From positions 141,757 through 205,756 of the forward strand of contig JAQVCM010000005.1 in the NCBI GenBank assembly GCA_028689775.1: a DNA stretch of 64,000 bases, in the 5' to 3' direction. The notes below the pieces were generated by a model. It saw only the letters and a list, made by a program, of their open reading frames with translations. It did no database searches and was not told where the DNA came from. Positions 17,224 to 25,546 of this stretch are shown in pieces. Position 1 is the stretch's first letter. Each line of letters starts with the position of its first letter. The position numbers and the translations under genes were made by a program. Source of the DNA: Crocinitomicaceae bacterium. Its GTDB lineage: Bacteria; Bacteroidota; Bacteroidia; Flavobacteriales_D; Crocinitomicaceae.

Positions 17224-17790
17224 TTAAAAAACTTTTTTAATGAATAAGTCAATTTTATTTTGATTTTGATTCCATTCAGATTTAAAATCTAATTCTATAT
17301 CACCTAAAACAGAGTTATGTAAATCGTAATGAAAATTAAAGTTTAACGATACAGTATTTGTTGATAGATGTTTTATAGTTATGTTACAATTTAGATATCT
17401 AAATTTCTTCTCAACACATTTTATATCTGCATCGTTTTTGTTAATCTTAAACCACTCATCAAAATCATAATCAGTCAATTGTACTTCAAAGTTTACACCT
17501 ATAGCTGATCCTTTTACATGTTCCAAAGATTTACAGTATTTCTGCCCCATAATATAAGGTCGATCTGAAAACTTTGATACAATATTTAAACGACCAGAAT
17601 CAAGTTGTATTGTATCATCATTTAGTAATATTATTTGACTAAATTGAGGTGTTATAATCAGACTGTCTTGTTTTATTTCTTGCAAATCGGATATTATTCC
17701 ACTTTTAAGTAAGAATGACTCACTTAATACAGATGGATTATGTGTATTTGCAATCACAACAAATGAATTCGAATTTATTTCTTTTTTCAT
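17224..17790 (-). CDS. unknown protein, first gene of accessory cassette
   Basis: A 188-residue soluble protein starting MKKEINSNSFVVIANTHNPS. It is rich in Ser, Asn, Ile and Asp, with predicted beta structure and no signal peptide. It has no motif I can name. It leads a three-gene minus-strand unit; a TATCTTTG box about 46 bases upstream is a credible promoter. The unit is markedly AT-rich, lies between leuS and a DMT transporter gene, and is followed upstream by a long non-coding patch with gene remnants, which suggests it was acquired by transfer. Defence, stress or phage-derived roles are open guesses. Confidence 0.6.
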   Translation of the reverse strand: MKKEINSNSFVVIANTHNPSVLSESFLLKSGIISDLQEIKQDSLIITPQFSQIILLNDDTIQLDSGRLNIVSKFSDRPYIMGQKYCKSLEHVKGSAIGVNFEVQLTDYDFDEWFKINKNDADIKCVEKKFRYLNCNITIKHLSTNTVSLNFNFHYDLHNSVLGDIELDFKSEWNQNQNKIDLFIKKVF

Positions 17791-17835
17791 TTCTATATAT
17801 ACGGTAAAAACAGTAAAATGTTGCTTTTAATGGAA

Positions 17836-17843
17836 CAAAGATA
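17836..17843 (-). promoter_or_regulatory. TATCTTTG -7 box before the unknown cassette
   Basis: The minus strand has a perfect TAnnTTTG box 45 bases before the ATG at 17790. It is the only good match close to the cassette. Confidence 0.5.
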
Positions 17844-18080
17844 TTAAAGAAATATTAAGTACCAACTATTAAGCAATAAAGTATGTTAAGTTTACAGTTA
17901 TAATTTATTAGCGAGATGATCTTTAATATTTTTAATGTGTTTTTAATTTCTACTTACACTCCCCACTAAACCCATTAATTGACGTCTCAACAAACCCAGT
18001 AATCTTTGATATTTTCTTATCGCCAATTTTTCTTTAATCTAAAATATTTGGTTATCGTCCAAAATCAACGCTAAACTGAT

Positions 18081-18176
18081 CTATCTTTTCTTTTCAAAGC
18101 TAAACCAAAAGCGCATTAGCTGTTCAATCTGTTGGAAGTAGCTTAGTGGTGGTTTGTTGAAAGGGGTTTTACTCAT
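18081..18176 (-). pseudogene. fragment resembling the N-terminus of an Abi (Abi_2) protein
   Basis: A 31-codon frame starts MSKTPFNKPPLSYFQQIEQL and then stops after MRFWFSFEKKR. The opening strongly resembles the N-terminus of abortive-infection proteins of the AbiD/AbiF type (PF07751), which begin with a K/N-K-P-x-L/T-S/T-Y-x-x-Q-I-x-x-L pattern. Full members have about 300 residues, so nearly all of the gene is missing. The comparison rests on memory of the family and the short length limits confidence. Confidence 0.4.
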
Positions 18177-18183
18177 TTTTGAA

Positions 18184-18240
18184 TAAAAAAAAAGCTTGTC
18201 CTAAGCGCCCTGATCTAACGGGAAGGGGGACAAGCATGTT
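18184..18240 (-). ncRNA. candidate small structured RNA with terminator
   Basis: On the minus strand a TATGTTTG box (18252-18245) is followed after about five bases by a short unit ending in a strong terminator. The outer stem GCTTGTCC (18235-18228) pairs perfectly with GGACAAGC (18201-18194) and runs into nine T residues. Inside, CCC and GGG can form a second stem around GTTAGATCA, giving a two-stem structure with an internal loop. No open frame fits in it. It could instead be a distant terminator for the DMT transporter gene, whose stop is 229 bases upstream. Confidence 0.45.
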
Positions 18241-18244
18241 AATG

Positions 18245-18252
18245 CAAACATA
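18245..18252 (-). promoter_or_regulatory. TATGTTTG -7 box of the candidate small RNA
   Basis: The minus-strand TATGTTTG fits TAnnTTTG and lies immediately before the stem-loop unit. No -33 TTTG was seen at the expected distance, so this is supportive only. Confidence 0.35.
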
Positions 18253-18464
18253 CATATAAATTACATGTTATTTAAGAAATGGGCTGTTATTTTTACACGG
18301 TTCTCCGATTAAAAATAACATAACCAAAGAAGACATTGGGAAACATTACAATCTGGAAATAAAAATATAAGGGTTTCAACGAAAATATTATTCCCCCAAC
18401 ATTTTTTAAAAAAATTTATCTTGATTTCTATTATCTCAAAAAATCCAATAGTGGATTCAATTAA

Positions 18465-19388
18465 TTACCTCAACATCCGAATCCGTCTCGGCTTATCCGA
18501 ATTTCTTTTCGTGATGTAATACTTGATTGCAGCATTCAACAATACCACGCCAATGATCAACACCGAACCAAAGTAAAAACTACTTCCCAGTTCTTTGTTT
18601 TCTTGCAAGATTACGATTGCGAGAATGATCGTGTAAACAGGTTCTAGGTTAATACTCAAGGAAACCGTAAAAGCACCCAGTTTTTTAACGACATCAATTG
18701 TCAGCAAGAATGCAACGGATGTACAAATCACACCCAAAAACATCAACCACAAAAAGTCTGACGTAGTCATAATGAAAAATTCTGGGGAGAATCTTCCTTG
18801 AAAAAGTAAAACGATTGTCAGAAATAGAACTCCCATTCCCATTTCGTGCAACGTTATTGCCGATGATGCGACGCCATCTCTGGCAAGTCGTGCGTTGAAA
18901 ACAGAAAAACAAGCTGCCAGAAAAGCAGAGGAAAGCCCGTACGCCAATGCTTCGTAATCTTGCGCGCTAAAATTATCGGAGACGATGTAAATTCCATAAA
19001 TCACGATGGTTCCAAGTGCAAATTCAATCCAAGAGAATTTTCTTTTCATCACCAAAGGCTCTAGCCACGTAACGTGCAGTGTGGTTGTAGACAAACATAA
19101 AACGCCAAGCGAAGCGGTTGATAATTGGATTGACTTATAGAAGGTTAGCCAGTGGAGCGTTACGATGACACCAACTCCCAAGGTTGCAAATAATTGCTTT
19201 TTAGAAGGAATTCGCATCGGCATTTTCAAGATCCAAAGTCCAAGCAGGAGTGAAGTGAATGCAATTAAGATCCTAAACCATACAATGCTGAAGAAATCCA
19301 GTTGAATCAGCTTTCCTAAGATGCCTGTAAAACCCCATACAAAAATGATGATGTGGAGTAAAATGTGATATTTGTACTTGGAAAACAT
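18465..19388 (-). CDS. DMT superfamily transporter (EamA domains)
   Basis: A polytopic inner-membrane protein of 307 residues with about ten hydrophobic segments and two EamA repeats, the second opening near ALAYGLSSAFLAACFSVFNA. Such proteins export or import small metabolites; the substrate cannot be read from the sequence. Signature stretches include IIFVWGFTGILGKLI and VSLSINLEPVYTIILA. A longer frame begins at 19472, but its first codons read through the terminator hairpin of the protease gene and through a TATATTTG promoter box, so the ATG at 19388 (MFSKYKYHILLHI) is the better start. A basic tail (KRNSDKPRRIRMLR) faces the cytoplasm. Confidence 0.88.
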   Translation of the reverse strand: MFSKYKYHILLHIIIFVWGFTGILGKLIQLDFFSIVWFRILIAFTSLLLGLWILKMPMRIPSKKQLFATLGVGVIVTLHWLTFYKSIQLSTASLGVLCLSTTTLHVTWLEPLVMKRKFSWIEFALGTIVIYGIYIVSDNFSAQDYEALAYGLSSAFLAACFSVFNARLARDGVASSAITLHEMGMGVLFLTIVLLFQGRFSPEFFIMTTSDFLWLMFLGVICTSVAFLLTIDVVKKLGAFTVSLSINLEPVYTIILAIVILQENKELGSSFYFGSVLIIGVVLLNAAIKYYITKRNSDKPRRIRMLR

Positions 19389-19411
19389 CCGCAAAATTAA
19401 TGCTAAAAATT

Positions 19412-19419
19412 CAAATATA
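19412..19419 (-). promoter_or_regulatory. TATATTTG -7 box before the DMT transporter
   Basis: The minus-strand box lies between the upstream terminator and the ATG at 19388, ending 23 bases before it. A second match (TAATTTTG, 19392-19399) is too close to the start codon to be the main one. Confidence 0.5.
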
Positions 19420-19433
19420 GAACGATGGAAAAT

Positions 19434-19467
19434 AAAAAAAGGCGACTCAAGATTGAGTCGCCTTTTT
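19434..19467 (-). terminator. terminator after the T9SS protease gene
   Basis: A near-perfect palindrome: GGCGACTCAA and TTGAGTCGCC around GA, with A and T runs on both sides. On the minus strand it ends in seven T residues and lies 17 bases after the protease stop. Confidence 0.9.
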
Positions 19468-19484
19468 ATCAATTTTATATCCGA

Positions 19485-21671
19485 TTAATTCTTCACAAAC
19501 TTTCTGGTAGCTTGAATACCTTCAGCTTGTAAAATTACGTGATACATGCCATTTGAAAGCGATGAAAGATCTACTTGGATTGTTTTTGAACCTTGGTTTT
19601 TCAATTCTAGAATTAATTTTCCAGTAACATCTTTTATTTGCACCAAGTCCAAATTTGTTTTCAATTCGTTGAAATCAATTGTCAATTGATCCGTCGCAGG
19701 ATTTGGATAAATCTGCACGGCTTGCAACATTTCATTTTCTTCAATTCCAGCGGTTGAAACTGGTTTGATCATCACCGAATAATCTTCTACTTCACCGTCA
19801 GCAGTTGTTCCACAAGGAGAAATGTTTCCTTCATCTGGTTGGTAAGAAATTCTCACGCGCATTCTTAATTTTCCCAATGTTGCTGTAGTTGGAACGGTGA
19901 ATGTGAATTGATTGGTCCATCCAGTCGCAACTTTAACATATCCAACTCGCTCTCCTGTTCCAGTGAAATTGAGGTCGTTGTTCCAGTCAATATAAACGGC
20001 AATTTCATCATTTGTATAAGCACTTCCAACGGTTCCCGCTGCTTGCGGTGTAACGGTTATGGTGTAGCTTTGACCTCTTGTTAAATCAGTTGATAAACTG
20101 GTGTAATCTCCATAGTTGGTACAGCCTGTTGTGTTATTGATGGTTCCTAATAGTACGTTGTAAATGGACTCATAACTGCAATTTGTTGAAGTTGCTGCGC
20201 AATAACCTGTCGGTGCTGGAGGCGGTGTTGTACCATCGCACGGGTCAAAAGAACCATCTAAAACTTTAATTCCTGAGTTTCCAGCGTCAAGGAATGTTTT
20301 TAACTTGATGTTTCCACTTGCGGAATTCTGATCCCAGTGATAGGACATTTTTCCATAGTAATCTGGACTGCTCGTTGCATTACAATACGAACTTCCACCT
20401 GTCAATGTTCCAATAATGCGAGAATTTCCATTGTTGTAATTGAAGATTGGCGAGCCAGATGAACCACCTTCTGTAACACCGTGACCACTTGGAGTCGCTG
20501 ACCATTGAACCCTCCAGTGTGAACTCAGTCCGTTTGAATTCCATCCAGAAGTAACTAAGTTACTGGTATATGTAGAGATTTTTTTAATGTCTCCAGCTGG
20601 ATGGTGAATACTAACGCCATTATTCACAACGGTATTGTTGGCATCCCAACCATTCCAATACGCTTGTATGGCAGTTGATTTTAACTTGGTAACGGTTGTA
20701 GCCTCGTTGCTTGTAGATCCAAGTTGAACCAGTAAAAAGTCAGAACCTGAATTTCCACCGCCATCATTGGAAGTTGCTTTTTTTACACATCCAGTAATGG
20801 TTGTTGAACTGCCGCCCAATGTACCTGTTGAAGTTGGGTTTGTACAAGCTGTTGCTTCGTATTTAAAGTAAAATTTCCATTGGTTAAAATCATTGGTAGA
20901 AGAAGTAACACCACAGTGAAGTGCTGTTAAAAAGTATGGTTTACAATCTAATGCAGCGTTATTTACCAACGCGCCAGAGCACCATCCTTGATTAAATCCG
21001 TCTTTGACTAAGATTCTTGCAACGCCATTTCGTTCGTCTGCCCACTGACTTCCCTCGCTGCAATTTACATTCACCTGACAAGGATCCGATTCATTTATTT
21101 TAGCCGCTATTGAATTACCGGTACTGCGATATCCATACATAACTTCCGTTAATTGTATTTCAGAAGGTTTGGTGTTTTTTGGCTCGCGAATTTGTAAAAT
21201 CAGTTCGTCTCCAAAACAAAGCGCGATGTTTTGCATGCCATGCTCTTGAACATCAGAAACGCGCAAAGGTTCGTGTACTAATTTTCCGTTCAGGTCAAAA
21301 ACAGATACAACAGTATTTCCGTAAATGATAAATTTATCAAACAAAAAACTAAGTGCTTCTGCACCAGTAGCTTTTACTTTCAATTGCCAAACGCGCTCGC
21401 CAGAAGGAAGCGTTTTCCATATTCCTGCATTTTCTGGTGTTGTAAAGGTGGTCATTGAAACTCCAATTCGGTATAATTCTCCGTTTTTGTCGCGTTGAAG
21501 GTCTTCTGCGAAAACGTGTTGTAAGTTTGGAGGTGTAAGGATTAGGGTTTTTACCTGCTGCTCGATTTCTAGTTTTTCCTTTTGAGGAATCACCGTCATT
21601 TGAGCGCTAGCATTCCACGAGAATGTTGTGGAGAGAATTAAAAAACCTAAATGGAGAATTGCTTTTTTCAT
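19485..21671 (-). CDS. T9SS-secreted lysyl-endopeptidase-like serine protease
   Basis: A 728-residue exported protease. After a signal peptide ending near residue 24 (WNASAQ) comes a propeptide, then a trypsin-fold catalytic domain at about residues 195-470 with His252 (FLTALHCG), Asp311 (GSDFLLVQL) and Ser405 (EGGSSGSPIF), and several cysteines that fit the Achromobacter lysyl endopeptidase group. The segment TPSGHGVTEGGSSGSP is typical. A GEVED domain follows (about 490-640, ending TADGEVEDYSV). The C-terminal 75 residues are a type A T9SS sorting domain (QIYPNPATDQLTIDF, GMYHVILQ, FVKN). It should be secreted or anchored at the cell surface and degrade proteins. Single-gene transcript with its own terminator. 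Confidence 0.92.
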   Translation of the reverse strand: MKKAILHLGFLILSTTFSWNASAQMTVIPQKEKLEIEQQVKTLILTPPNLQHVFAEDLQRDKNGELYRIGVSMTTFTTPENAGIWKTLPSGERVWQLKVKATGAEALSFLFDKFIIYGNTVVSVFDLNGKLVHEPLRVSDVQEHGMQNIALCFGDELILQIREPKNTKPSEIQLTEVMYGYRSTGNSIAAKINESDPCQVNVNCSEGSQWADERNGVARILVKDGFNQGWCSGALVNNAALDCKPYFLTALHCGVTSSTNDFNQWKFYFKYEATACTNPTSTGTLGGSSTTITGCVKKATSNDGGGNSGSDFLLVQLGSTSNEATTVTKLKSTAIQAYWNGWDANNTVVNNGVSIHHPAGDIKKISTYTSNLVTSGWNSNGLSSHWRVQWSATPSGHGVTEGGSSGSPIFNYNNGNSRIIGTLTGGSSYCNATSSPDYYGKMSYHWDQNSASGNIKLKTFLDAGNSGIKVLDGSFDPCDGTTPPPAPTGYCAATSTNCSYESIYNVLLGTINNTTGCTNYGDYTSLSTDLTRGQSYTITVTPQAAGTVGSAYTNDEIAVYIDWNNDLNFTGTGERVGYVKVATGWTNQFTFTVPTTATLGKLRMRVRISYQPDEGNISPCGTTADGEVEDYSVMIKPVSTAGIEENEMLQAVQIYPNPATDQLTIDFNELKTNLDLVQIKDVTGKLILELKNQGSKTIQVDLSSLSNGMYHVILQAEGIQATRKFVKN

Positions 21672-21870
21672 TTTAAGAGTAGTTTAATTTGTTTTTAATC
21701 CGTGTTGAATAAAGCTAAAATTCTTCATTTTTAAGGATTAAATCAATTATTGATTTTTCATAGTTTTTTTAGAGGATCTTTTTCTAACAAGAACAAATTT
21801 ATCATTAGATTTATATTTTTCCTTATAAAACAGGAAATATATTTTTTAAAATCAGAATAATATCCGAAGA

Positions 21871-22566
21871 ATGAAGAAAATTTGCGTGGTAGAAGACGAA
21901 GAAAGTTTATCTGAAATCATCAAGATGAATTTGGAAATAGAAGGCTATTCGGTGGAAACAATTTCCCATGGAACAGAGGCTTTTCTAAGGTCACCAGAAA
22001 TGGATGAATTTGATTTGGTGATTCTAGATGTCATGCTGCCCGAAGTGAGCGGATTGACCATTTGTCGAGAAATTAGAAAATACTCTAAAGTTCCTGTTTT
22101 ATTTCTTTCTGCAAAAGGAACAACACAAGATCGAATCGCTGGTTTGCGCCTTGGTGCGAATGATTATTTGCCAAAACCATTTGATTTGGAAGAACTTCTG
22201 TTGCGGGTGCAAGTATTAATCGATGGCTTTGAAGAGTTGAATAACGAACCGCTACAAGTCATCAACATTGGAGAATTTGAAATTAACTTCGCAACGTTTC
22301 AGGTTGAAAACAAAGCGTCTGGAAAAATAACTGATCTCAGTAAAAGGGAAACAGATTTATTAAAACTGTTTTACGATAAGAAAGGTTTGGTAGTTTCAAG
22401 AGAAGAGATTTTGGATACACTTTGGAGAAATGATCAATTTCCGACGGCAAGAACGATCGACAATTACATTTTGACATTCCGGAAATTGTTTGAAAATGAT
22501 CCCAAGGATCCACAATATTTTCACAGTATTCGCGGTGTTGGCTATAAATTCACAATAGATCATTAA
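21871..22566 (+). CDS. OmpR-family response regulator
   Basis: The 231-residue protein has a receiver domain (acidic pocket Glu9-Asp10, phosphoacceptor Asp53 in LVILDVMLPE, Lys82 in FLSAKG) and a winged-helix DNA-binding domain (about residues 130-229, with LSKRETDLLKLFYDKKGLVVSREEIL and NYILTFRKL). It is a transcription regulator; its histidine kinase is not adjacent. It is followed 11 bases later by dCMP deaminase and then ctpA, so the three may share a transcript although no common role is obvious. The long upstream region (199 bases) contains a small AT-rich palindrome but no clear box. Confidence 0.93.
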   Translation: MKKICVVEDEESLSEIIKMNLEIEGYSVETISHGTEAFLRSPEMDEFDLVILDVMLPEVSGLTICREIRKYSKVPVLFLSAKGTTQDRIAGLRLGANDYLPKPFDLEELLLRVQVLIDGFEELNNEPLQVINIGEFEINFATFQVENKASGKITDLSKRETDLLKLFYDKKGLVVSREEILDTLWRNDQFPTARTIDNYILTFRKLFENDPKDPQYFHSIRGVGYKFTIDH

Positions 22567-22577
22567 TTTTACAGTCA

Positions 22578-23018
22578 ATGACTGAATATAACAAACAAAG
22601 AAGATACGATAAAGCCTATTTACGAATGGCGTCAACGTGGGCAGAATTATCCCATTGCGTTCGTAAAAAGGTTGGTGCAATCATCGTCAAAGACGGAATG
22701 ATCATTTCGGATGGTTTTAATGGAACACCAGCAGGTTTTGACAATTGTTGCGAGAATGACATTGGAGACACGCATTGGTTTGTGCTCCATGCAGAAGCAA
22801 ATGCAATTTTAAAAGTGGCTAAATCGACTCACAACTGCATGGGTGCAACCTTGTATTTAACGCTTTCACCATGCAAAGATTGCTGTAAATTAGTATTACA
22901 AGCAGGAATCAAACGGGTCGTTTATATCAATCACTACAAAGATACAACGGGCATTGACTTTTTAATTAACTCAGGTCTTCAAGTAGACCACATTTCAGAT
23001 CCACACGATGGAGAATAA
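22578..23018 (+). CDS. deoxycytidylate (dCMP) deaminase
   Basis: The 146-residue zinc enzyme converts dCMP to dUMP, feeding thymidylate synthesis. The zinc site is complete: His71 and the proton-shuttle Glu73 in LHAEANAI, Cys99 and Cys102 in LSPCKDCCKL. The extra N-terminal block RMASTWAELSHCVRKKVGAIIVKDG with FNGTPAGFDNCCE is typical of the ComEB/dCMP-deaminase group rather than of cytidine deaminases. Its last 11 bases overlap the ctpA start, suggesting translational coupling. Confidence 0.93.
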   Translation: MTEYNKQRRYDKAYLRMASTWAELSHCVRKKVGAIIVKDGMIISDGFNGTPAGFDNCCENDIGDTHWFVLHAEANAILKVAKSTHNCMGATLYLTLSPCKDCCKLVLQAGIKRVVYINHYKDTTGIDFLINSGLQVDHISDPHDGE

Positions 23019-24576
23019 ATCAAATAAATATTTAATTCCATTGGCATTGGCAATTTGCTTGGCAAGTGGTGTTTGGATTGGTGCCAAGTTTTTATCCAAC
23101 GAATCGAGTGCTCCAAATGCGCAGCGATATGGAAAAATGAAGGACATCATTGAAATCTTGAACAACAAATACGTCGATTCTTTGGATGGTGACAAAGTAT
23201 TTGAACAAGCGATTTCAGACATGTTGCACAAGTTGGATCCGCATAGCGCATACATTTCTGCAGATGATTTGAAAGCTGCGACCGAACAAATTGAAGGTCA
23301 TTTTGGTGGAGTTGGTGTTCGTTTTTCAGTAATCAGAGATACGGTTTGTGTATCCAGCGTGATTCCAAATTCTCCTTCTGAACGGGTTGGAATTAAAGCC
23401 GGAGATCGCATCATAAAAGTGGGTGAAAAAAACATTGCTGGTGTGAAAATCAAAAACGACGAAATCATGAAGTTGCTGAAAGGCATGCAAGGTACGCCCG
23501 TTGAGGTAGTGGTTTATCGTGGAAAAGAAAAATTAAAGAAAAAGATTGTTCGCAACACCATTCCAATTGAATCGATTGTTTGCGCAGCAATGTTAAGTCC
23601 TAACGTGGGCTACATCAAACTGGATCAATTCTCCGTAGAATCAGGAAGAGAATTTAAACTTGCTGCGATGCGTCTTCAAAGTCAAGGAATGACAAAAATG
23701 ATTTTTGATTTGAGAAACAACGGTGGTGGCGTTCTTCAATCTGCAGTTCAAATTGTAGATGAGTTTTTGCCAGCAGGAGCTGTAATTGTGACTACCGAAG
23801 GAAGAAATGTTCGCAAAGAAGTATACAAGGCAACAGCAAAAGGAATGTTGATCAACACCGAAGTGGTTGTCTTGGTAAACGAACGTTCTGCGTCAGCCAG
23901 TGAAATTGTTGCAGGTGCGTTGCAAGATAACGACCGCGCAACCATCGTTGGACGTCGTTCTTTCGGAAAAGGATTGGTTCAGCAAGATATTGTCTTGAAG
24001 GATGGAAGTGACTTGAGATTGGTTGTTGCACGGTATTATACGCCAACTGGTCGTTGCATTCAAAAGCCATATTCAGAAGGATACGATGAATATTATGAAG
24101 AACAATTCGAGCACAAAGAATTGTATGAACCAGATAGTACGCTTTTGGTTGATTCCTTGAAATACAAAACTCCAAAAGGTAAAATCGTTTATGGCGGTGG
24201 TGGAATTATGCCTGATGTGTTTATTCCATTGGATACAGTTGGTTCTAGTTGGTATTTCACACAATTGAGATACAGTCCAGCGTTCCAGAATTTCTCGTTT
24301 GACTTTGTTGCTGATAAACGCAATCAATGGAAAGATCGTGTTGATTTCAAGAAAAACTTTCAAGTAACCGATGCGATTCTAAATCAGTTTATTGACTATG
24401 CGCAGAAAAATCAAAAGGTTCCGAAAGATGTTGTAGATTTGAACACGAGTAAAACAATCATTAAGAATGCTTTGAAAGGCGAAATTGCAAGACAATTGTG
24501 GACAGAACACGGATACTATTACGTAACCAGTGATGCCGACAAAGAAGTGCAAAGAGCTTTGAAAATATTGAAATGA
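23008..24576 (+). CDS. carboxy-terminal processing protease (S41, CtpA-like)
   Basis: This 522-residue protease is anchored or exported by an N-terminal hydrophobic segment (residues about 8-28) and acts in the periplasm. A PDZ domain spans about residues 95-175 (GVGVRFSV, GIKAGDRIIKVGEKNI), followed by the S41 core with the Ser-Lys dyad: Ser296 in NERSASASEIV and Lys321 in SFGKGLVQ. The C-terminal 150 residues are the extra domain usual in Bacteroidota members. It processes or degrades proteins from their C-terminus; its target is unknown. The start overlaps the dCMP deaminase gene by 11 bases. Confidence 0.94.
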   Translation: MENKSNKYLIPLALAICLASGVWIGAKFLSNESSAPNAQRYGKMKDIIEILNNKYVDSLDGDKVFEQAISDMLHKLDPHSAYISADDLKAATEQIEGHFGGVGVRFSVIRDTVCVSSVIPNSPSERVGIKAGDRIIKVGEKNIAGVKIKNDEIMKLLKGMQGTPVEVVVYRGKEKLKKKIVRNTIPIESIVCAAMLSPNVGYIKLDQFSVESGREFKLAAMRLQSQGMTKMIFDLRNNGGGVLQSAVQIVDEFLPAGAVIVTTEGRNVRKEVYKATAKGMLINTEVVVLVNERSASASEIVAGALQDNDRATIVGRRSFGKGLVQQDIVLKDGSDLRLVVARYYTPTGRCIQKPYSEGYDEYYEEQFEHKELYEPDSTLLVDSLKYKTPKGKIVYGGGGIMPDVFIPLDTVGSSWYFTQLRYSPAFQNFSFDFVADKRNQWKDRVDFKKNFQVTDAILNQFIDYAQKNQKVPKDVVDLNTSKTIIKNALKGEIARQLWTEHGYYYVTSDADKEVQRALKILK

Positions 24577-24613
24577 GAATTGCAAGTTCAGGTGAATAAA
24601 TGACCTTATTGAT

Positions 24614-25525
24614 ATGATGAATAACAAAGAGATTCCAGATTTTAGATTCACGCCAACAATCGATAAAGTTGGTGTCGAAGAGCGTGTTGCGCGTATTCAG
24701 ACTAAAAGCATCAAAGGCGAATCGAAAGTTCAAGGAATGAAAATGATTTTGAACATGATTGACCTAACCACTTTGGAAGGAAAAGATACGCCTGGTAAAG
24801 TGAAACAAATGTGTTATAAAGCACAACATTTACACAGTCAATATCCAGATTGTCCAACCGTTGCGGCTGTTTGTGTTTATCCTTCGATGGTCAAAATTGC
24901 CAAAGATGCGTTGGGAAATTCAAACATCAAAGTGGCTTCTGTTTCCACAGCGTTTCCGAGCGGTCAAGCGCCAATGGAAGTGAAGTTGATGGATACGAGA
25001 TTTGCAGTTGAGCAAGGTGCGGACGAGGTTGACATGGTGATTTCCAGGGGGAAATTTTTAGCTGGAGATTACAACTTTGTGTACGATGAAATTGCCGCAA
25101 TCAAAGATGCTTGTGGACCGGCAAGACTGAAAGTGATTTTAGAAACGGGAGAATTGGTAACGCTGGACAACGTACGTAAGGCAAGTGAAATTGCAATGCA
25201 CGCTGGAGCAGATTTTATCAAAACATCCACCGGAAAAATTCAGCCTGCTGCAACGATGCAAGTTACGTACGTGATGTTGATGGCCATCAAGGATTTTCAC
25301 GCACGAACAGGAAAAATGATTGGAATGAAACCAGCTGGTGGAATTTCCACTTCAAAATTGGCCTTACATTATTTGTGGATGGTCAAAGAAACCTTAGGAG
25401 ATGAATGGTTGTCAAACGAATGGTTCCGTTTTGGAGCGAGTAGTTTGGCAAACGATGTATTGATGCAACTCATGAAATCCAAAGAAGGAGTATATCAATC
25501 ATCTGATTATTTCTCCATTGATTAA
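24614..25525 (+). CDS. deoC: deoxyribose-phosphate aldolase DeoC
   Basis: DERA splits 2-deoxyribose 5-phosphate into acetaldehyde and glyceraldehyde 3-phosphate in the cytoplasm. The 303 residues include an N-terminal extension of about 40 relative to the E. coli enzyme, seen in the long form found in Bacteroidota and animals. The Schiff-base lysine is Lys203 in FIKTSTGK, the proton-relay Asp140 lies in DEVDMVI, and GMKPAGGIST closes the barrel. It is followed after 21 bases by an aldehyde dehydrogenase and then by a truncated ALDH-like gene. This context fits disposal of acetaldehyde made by DeoC. Confidence 0.94.
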   Translation: MMNNKEIPDFRFTPTIDKVGVEERVARIQTKSIKGESKVQGMKMILNMIDLTTLEGKDTPGKVKQMCYKAQHLHSQYPDCPTVAAVCVYPSMVKIAKDALGNSNIKVASVSTAFPSGQAPMEVKLMDTRFAVEQGADEVDMVISRGKFLAGDYNFVYDEIAAIKDACGPARLKVILETGELVTLDNVRKASEIAMHAGADFIKTSTGKIQPAATMQVTYVMLMAIKDFHARTGKMIGMKPAGGISTSKLALHYLWMVKETLGDEWLSNEWFRFGASSLANDVLMQLMKSKEGVYQSSDYFSID

Positions 25526-25546
25526 CGCTTTGTAAAACAGAAAGAC

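Larger units (their letters stand above)
17791..18464. other. long AT-rich intergenic patch with remnants and a candidate sRNA
   Basis: These 674 bases separate the unknown cassette from the DMT transporter gene. They contain the promoter at 17836, a possible coding remnant whose minus-strand frame ends FVETSINGFSGECK at about 17955, the Abi-like fragment at 18081-18176 and the candidate small RNA at 18184-18240. The part from 18253 to 18464 shows nothing I can identify. Confidence 0.55.

Noticed and set aside
18212..18218. ATCTAAC inside the 18.2 kb hairpin fits the RYYYAAC core of integron attC sites
   Set aside because: The matching GTTRRRY partner and the attC double-stem spacing are missing, and there is no integron integrase or cassette array.
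19389..19472. Extra 28 N-terminal codons of the DMT transporter frame
   Set aside because: They read through the terminator palindrome of the neighbouring protease gene and through a TATATTTG promoter box, so they are unlikely to be translated.
21740..21756. AT-only palindrome AAATCAA-TTA-TTGATTT upstream of the response regulator gene
   Set aside because: Seven-base arms made mostly of A and T are expected by chance in this DNA; there is no second copy to support an operator.
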